From Nocardiopsis terrae (GTDB taxonomy: Bacteria; Actinomycetota; Actinomycetes; Streptosporangiales; Streptosporangiaceae): a stretch of DNA of 64,000 nt. This document shows, piece by piece, positions 60,864 through 64,000 of the stretch. The notes under the pieces are model-generated. The model worked only from the letters and a program-made list of their open reading frames with translations, did not search any database and was not told the DNA's origin. Every line of letters begins with the position of its first letter. Position 1 is the first letter of the stretch. A program made the position numbers and the translations under genes. The stretch lies in contig NZ_BMXJ01000003.1 in NCBI RefSeq assembly GCF_014651695.1, positions 647,046-711,045 on the forward strand, written 5' to 3'.

Positions 60864-62180
60864 GTGCAAGCCCAGTGGCCAGGGGTCGGCGCCCTTGTGA
60901 ACAAGTGGAACGCCGCGCGGAGCGCCCGTGCGCGAAGGAAGGAGGCCGAACCCGTCGACGAGGCCCCGGACCCCCGGGGCCCGGAAACCCAGACCCCGGA
61001 AACCCAGGACGACGCGCGCGCCGGCGACCTGCTGCGCACGGTCAGCGACACCGCCTGGCGAATCCTGGTCATCGGCGTACTGGCAGGCCTGGTGGTCTAC
61101 GCGGTCGCCTACCTGTCGGTGGTCACCCTGCCGCTGATCATCGCGGTCTTCCTCACCGCGCTGCTCATGCCGCTGGCCAACTGGCTGCGCCGTCCCAACC
61201 CGATCAAACGCTCGGGGCTGGGCCGGGGGTCCTCCACCGCCATCACCCTGCTGATCGCGCTGGTGGTCTACAGCGCGGCCATCACCCTGATCGTGACCCC
61301 CGCCGTCGCGGGTTTCGAGGACCTGGTGGACAGCGTCAACAGCGCCGTCGACCAACTCCAGGCCATGGACCTGCCCTTCGGCCTGAACCCGGCGCTGCTC
61401 ACCGAGGCGATCGACAGCGCCTGGGCCGAGACCCAGTCCCTGATCACCGAGAACACCAACCAGATCCTCACCGGCGCGTGGACGGCGACCACCGCCGTGA
61501 CCCGGGTCGTGCTCGGTATCGTGCTGATCATCGTCCTGACCATCTACTTCGTACACTCGGGCGACAAACTCATGGACTGGATCACCAGCCTGCTGCCGCC
61601 CCCCTCCCGCCCGGGTCTGCGCCACGGCGCACGGGTCTCCTACCGGGTGATGGGCAGCTACGTGCGCGGGGTGGCCCTGGTGGGTGTCTTCGACGCGTTG
61701 GGCATCGGTATCGTGCTGTTCCTGCTCATCGACCCAGCTCTGGCGGTCCCGCTGATCGTGCTCACCTTCGTGGGCGCGTTCCTGCCGATCATCGGCGCCT
61801 TCCTGAGCGGGCTCCTGGCCGTTCTGGTGGCTCTGGTGACCGAGAACTGGATCGTGGCCCTGGTGGTGCTGGCCGCGGTGATCGTCGTGCAGCAGTTGGA
61901 GAGCAACGTGTTCGCGCCGCGGATCTACGGGCAGGCCCTGGAACTGCCCTCGGCCGTGGTGCTGGTCGTTCTCACGGTCGGCGGGATCCTGGGCGGGGTC
62001 ACGGGCCTGTTCCTGGCCACCCCGATCGCTGCGGTACTCGCCGCGCTCCTGCGCAACCGCCCGGGTCCGCACCGGGAGAAGACCCCCCGGGGAGCGGACG
62101 GCGAGGGGGAACCGGAGCGGGCCAGGACCGGGCCGGGCGCGGACGAACCGCCCTCCGGCCCGACCGCCGAGCGGTCCTGA
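60864..62180 (+). CDS. AI-2E-family transporter (PerM-like)
   Basis: A 438-residue permease. A charged Glu/Pro/Gln-rich N-terminus (about 1-60), then about eight helices with the family's LTFVGAFLPIIGAFLSGLLA, VVQQLESNVFAPRIYGQAL and GVTGLFLATPIAAVL. GGAG lies five nt before GTG 60864. Family members export autoinducer-2 or act as Na+/H+ antiporters; the C-terminal tail is polar and long. Role not settled. Confidence 0.88.
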   Translation: MQAQWPGVGALVNKWNAARSARARRKEAEPVDEAPDPRGPETQTPETQDDARAGDLLRTVSDTAWRILVIGVLAGLVVYAVAYLSVVTLPLIIAVFLTALLMPLANWLRRPNPIKRSGLGRGSSTAITLLIALVVYSAAITLIVTPAVAGFEDLVDSVNSAVDQLQAMDLPFGLNPALLTEAIDSAWAETQSLITENTNQILTGAWTATTAVTRVVLGIVLIIVLTIYFVHSGDKLMDWITSLLPPPSRPGLRHGARVSYRVMGSYVRGVALVGVFDALGIGIVLFLLIDPALAVPLIVLTFVGAFLPIIGAFLSGLLAVLVALVTENWIVALVVLAAVIVVQQLESNVFAPRIYGQALELPSAVVLVVLTVGGILGGVTGLFLATPIAAVLAALLRNRPGPHREKTPRGADGEGEPERARTGPGADEPPSGPTAERS

Positions 62181-62226
62181 ACCACGGCCCCGTCCGGAGC
62201 CCGGGTGGGCGTCGCCGCGCGGTCGC

Positions 62227-63447
62227 TCACCCCACCGGCAGGGGTCGGGCGGCCTGCTCGGAAACCCTGTGCACGCGGGCGATCGCGTCGGCGAGGTGGT
62301 CGAGGCGGTGGGTGGGGACCCCGGCCAGGTTGATCCGCCCGGAGGGCAGGCCGTGGATCGCGTGTTCCTCGCGCAGCCGTCCCATGTCCGGTTCGGCCAG
62401 GGGCAGCCGCAGGAACATCCCCCGCTGTTCGCGGAGCGGTTCGAACACCGTCGTTCCGGTCCGGTGGGCGAGGGCGTCGGCCAGACCGCCGCGCAGAGCG
62501 CCCAGGCGCTCGCGCATACCCTCCAGTTCGGTCAGCCAGTCCGTGTACAGGCCGGGGTCCCGCAGGATCTCGTGGACGATCCGCGCTCCGTGGTCCGGGG
62601 GCTGGGAGTAACCGGCCCGGGCGACCGTCTCCAGGATGCCGTAGGCGTGTGCCCTGCGGGTGGAATCGTCGGAGACGACGACGGCGCAGCCGGTGCGTTC
62701 GTTGTACAGGCCCCACGCCTTGGAGGCGCTGACCGCGACGACCGCTTCGGGCAGCAGGTCGAGCATGCGCCGCATGCCCTCGAGGTCGGCTTCGAGCCCG
62801 TCCCCCAGGCCGAAGTAGGCCTGGTCGACGAACGGGACCACCCCGCGGGCGAGCATGGCGCGGGCGAGCTCCTCCCAGCGCTCCGTCGGCATCGCGGTGC
62901 CGGTGGGGTTGTGACAGCACCCCTGGATCATGAGCACGTCCCCGGGGGAGGCGGTGGCGATCGCCTCCAGCGCCGCGTCGGGATCGGGGCGGCCGTCGGC
63001 CAGCAGCATCGGGTACTCGTGGACACGCAGCCCGGCCGTGGCGAGGATGGTGCGGTGGTTGAGGTAGGCGGGCGTGCCCAGGTACACGGTCCGGTCGGGG
63101 CCGGTCTCGGCCAGCAGTTCCGCCAGGAGGCGCAGGGCGCCGGTGCCGGCGACCGACTGGATCGCGAGCGTGCGCTCCCGGACCCGGTCGGAGGGCAGGA
63201 GCAGTTCGGTGAGCGCGCCGGTGAAGGCGCGGTTTCCGGCGGGCCCCAGGTACTCCTTGGAGGGGGAGCGTTCAGCGAGGCGGCGTTCGGCCTCGGCGAC
63301 GGCGCCGAAGACGGGCGAGGTGCCGGTGTCGTCCCGGTAGACGCCGACGATGAGGTCGAGTCGGTGCGGACGCCGGTCGGCGTCGCAGGCGGCGGTGAGC
63401 CGCCAGAGGGGGTCGGTGCGCGGTTCCCGCAGGGACGGCATCAGCAT
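62227..63447 (-). CDS. Aromatic/aspartate-type aminotransferase (PLP-dependent)
   Basis: A 406-residue class I aminotransferase. The PLP-binding Lys is in VSASKAWGLYNERTGC, with RTVYLGTPAYLNHRTIL, MIQGCCHNPTGT (NPTG) and DQAYFGLG in the usual order, as in tyrosine/aromatic aminotransferases. ATG at 63447 overlaps the EamA stop by a few nt; a second ATG 6 nt inside is possible. Coupled to an exporter upstream, so product and export are likely linked. Confidence 0.85.
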   Translation of the reverse strand: MLMPSLREPRTDPLWRLTAACDADRRPHRLDLIVGVYRDDTGTSPVFGAVAEAERRLAERSPSKEYLGPAGNRAFTGALTELLLPSDRVRERTLAIQSVAGTGALRLLAELLAETGPDRTVYLGTPAYLNHRTILATAGLRVHEYPMLLADGRPDPDAALEAIATASPGDVLMIQGCCHNPTGTAMPTERWEELARAMLARGVVPFVDQAYFGLGDGLEADLEGMRRMLDLLPEAVVAVSASKAWGLYNERTGCAVVVSDDSTRRAHAYGILETVARAGYSQPPDHGARIVHEILRDPGLYTDWLTELEGMRERLGALRGGLADALAHRTGTTVFEPLREQRGMFLRLPLAEPDMGRLREEHAIHGLPSGRINLAGVPTHRLDHLADAIARVHRVSEQAARPLPVG

Positions 63448-64000
63448 GAGGGCTCCAGTTCGGGGCTTCGGTCCGCGGTTTCGGCGGGGGGCGGGGCGGG
63501 CCGCCGGGCGGGCCGGGCGGCGAGGAGGTTGAAGGCGACCACCCCGGTCAGCACCAGCAGCAGGGTGGCCGTGGTCGCGACGGTGACGGGCTCGCCGAGC
63601 AGCGGTGCGGCGACGACGAGGGTGAGGACCGGGCTCAACGCCCCCAGGGTGGCGGCGACCGGACCGCCGAGCACGCGGATGGCGGTGGCGTAGCACAGGG
63701 CGGCGAGCACACCGACGCCGACGCCCTGGACCGCGACGAAGGTCAGGACGTCGCGGGTGGCGGCTCCGCCGGTCAGGGACGAGGGCACCAGGCGCAGCAG
63801 GATCGGCACCCCGGACAGCAGGGCGGAGGGGGCGCAGAGCACGACAGCGGCGCTGACGGGGTCGAGTGTGGTCTCCCGCAGGGCCAGGGTGTACACCGAC
63901 CACACCAGTCCGGCGCAGAGCAGGACCGCGACCCCGGTGACCTGGTCCGGGGAGACGGCGGCCACCACGGTCACCGCCACGCCCAGGACGATCAGCACGA
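63441..64000 (-). CDS. EamA/DMT-family transporter, 5' end cut by window
   Basis: Only the C-terminal half is in the window: about five helices (GVAVLLCAGLVWSVYTLALR, ALSPVLTLVVAAPLLGEPVT, TLLLVLTGVVAFNLLA). The frame is open to base 64000. EamA transporters move amino acids or other metabolites; a link to the coupled aminotransferase suggests an aromatic or amino-acid-derived solute. Confidence 0.8.
   Translation of the reverse strand, partial: VLIVLGVAVTVVAAVSPDQVTGVAVLLCAGLVWSVYTLALRETTLDPVSAAVVLCAPSALLSGVPILLRLVPSSLTGGAATRDVLTFVAVQGVGVGVLAALCYATAIRVLGGPVAATLGALSPVLTLVVAAPLLGEPVTVATTATLLLVLTGVVAFNLLAARPARRPAPPPAETADRSPELEPSC

Overview
The window is high-GC actinomycete DNA, most like Nocardiopsis and its relatives in the Streptosporangiales. 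This rests on strong GC bias at third codon positions, GTG and TTG starts, a mycothiol-dependent dehydrogenase, an XRE/DUF397/ATPase regulatory module, an AfsR-type regulator and a type VII secretion (T7SS) locus. The genus is an inference. No rRNA, tRNA or replication origin was seen.

Layout. 1-8094: two DHA2 drug-efflux transporters (the first cut by the window edge) flank a methyltransferase/flippase-like pair that ends tail-to-tail on a creatininase-family gene; a protein with two Imm49-like halves follows. 8095-11060: an isolated CRISPR-like repeat, a medium-chain dehydrogenase and an MFS exporter. 11246-19644: a polyamine catabolic cluster (aldehyde dehydrogenase, TetR, putrescine-oxidase-like flavoprotein, APC permease, agmatine deiminase, amidase). 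Together these could take agmatine through N-carbamoylputrescine, putrescine and 4-aminobutanal to GABA. TetR-type operator candidates sit at both promoters.

19853-26706 looks accessory: a WhiJ-like module, an orphan type I-E CRISPR array of nine repeats without cas genes, a TetR-GNAT operon with a clear operator, a frameshifted nuclease-like gene with its small partner, a zinc-finger/DUF6994-like gene and a transposase-type HTH remnant. 26707-34207 is housekeeping and detoxification: VOC protein, MFS, SLOG-like protein, NUDIX, GNAT, DUF3817, LysR, and a mycothiol formaldehyde-oxidation pair closed by a 22-bp hairpin.

35250-54487 is the most interesting part, a T7SS-like locus. A leftward operon from a good promoter at 42692-42721 encodes two small WXG100-type proteins, a one-TM EccB-like protein, a MoxR ATPase, a DUF58 protein, a transglutaminase-like membrane protein and a kinase-FN3 protein. 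Next to it lie a small secretion-type protein, an 869-residue protein, EccD, EccC and a beta-propeller/FN3 membrane protein. The kinase/FN3/AAA/DUF58/transglutaminase set recalls the PFNA cluster reported in bifidobacteria, here merged with T7SS parts. The kinase and the transglutaminase both appear to have lost catalytic residues.

54742-64000: a BltD-like polyamine acetyltransferase, a large AfsR-like regulator divergent from an SDR, a PPOX-class oxidase, a small conserved membrane protein, an AI-2E family transporter, and an aromatic-type aminotransferase coupled to an EamA transporter cut by the right edge.
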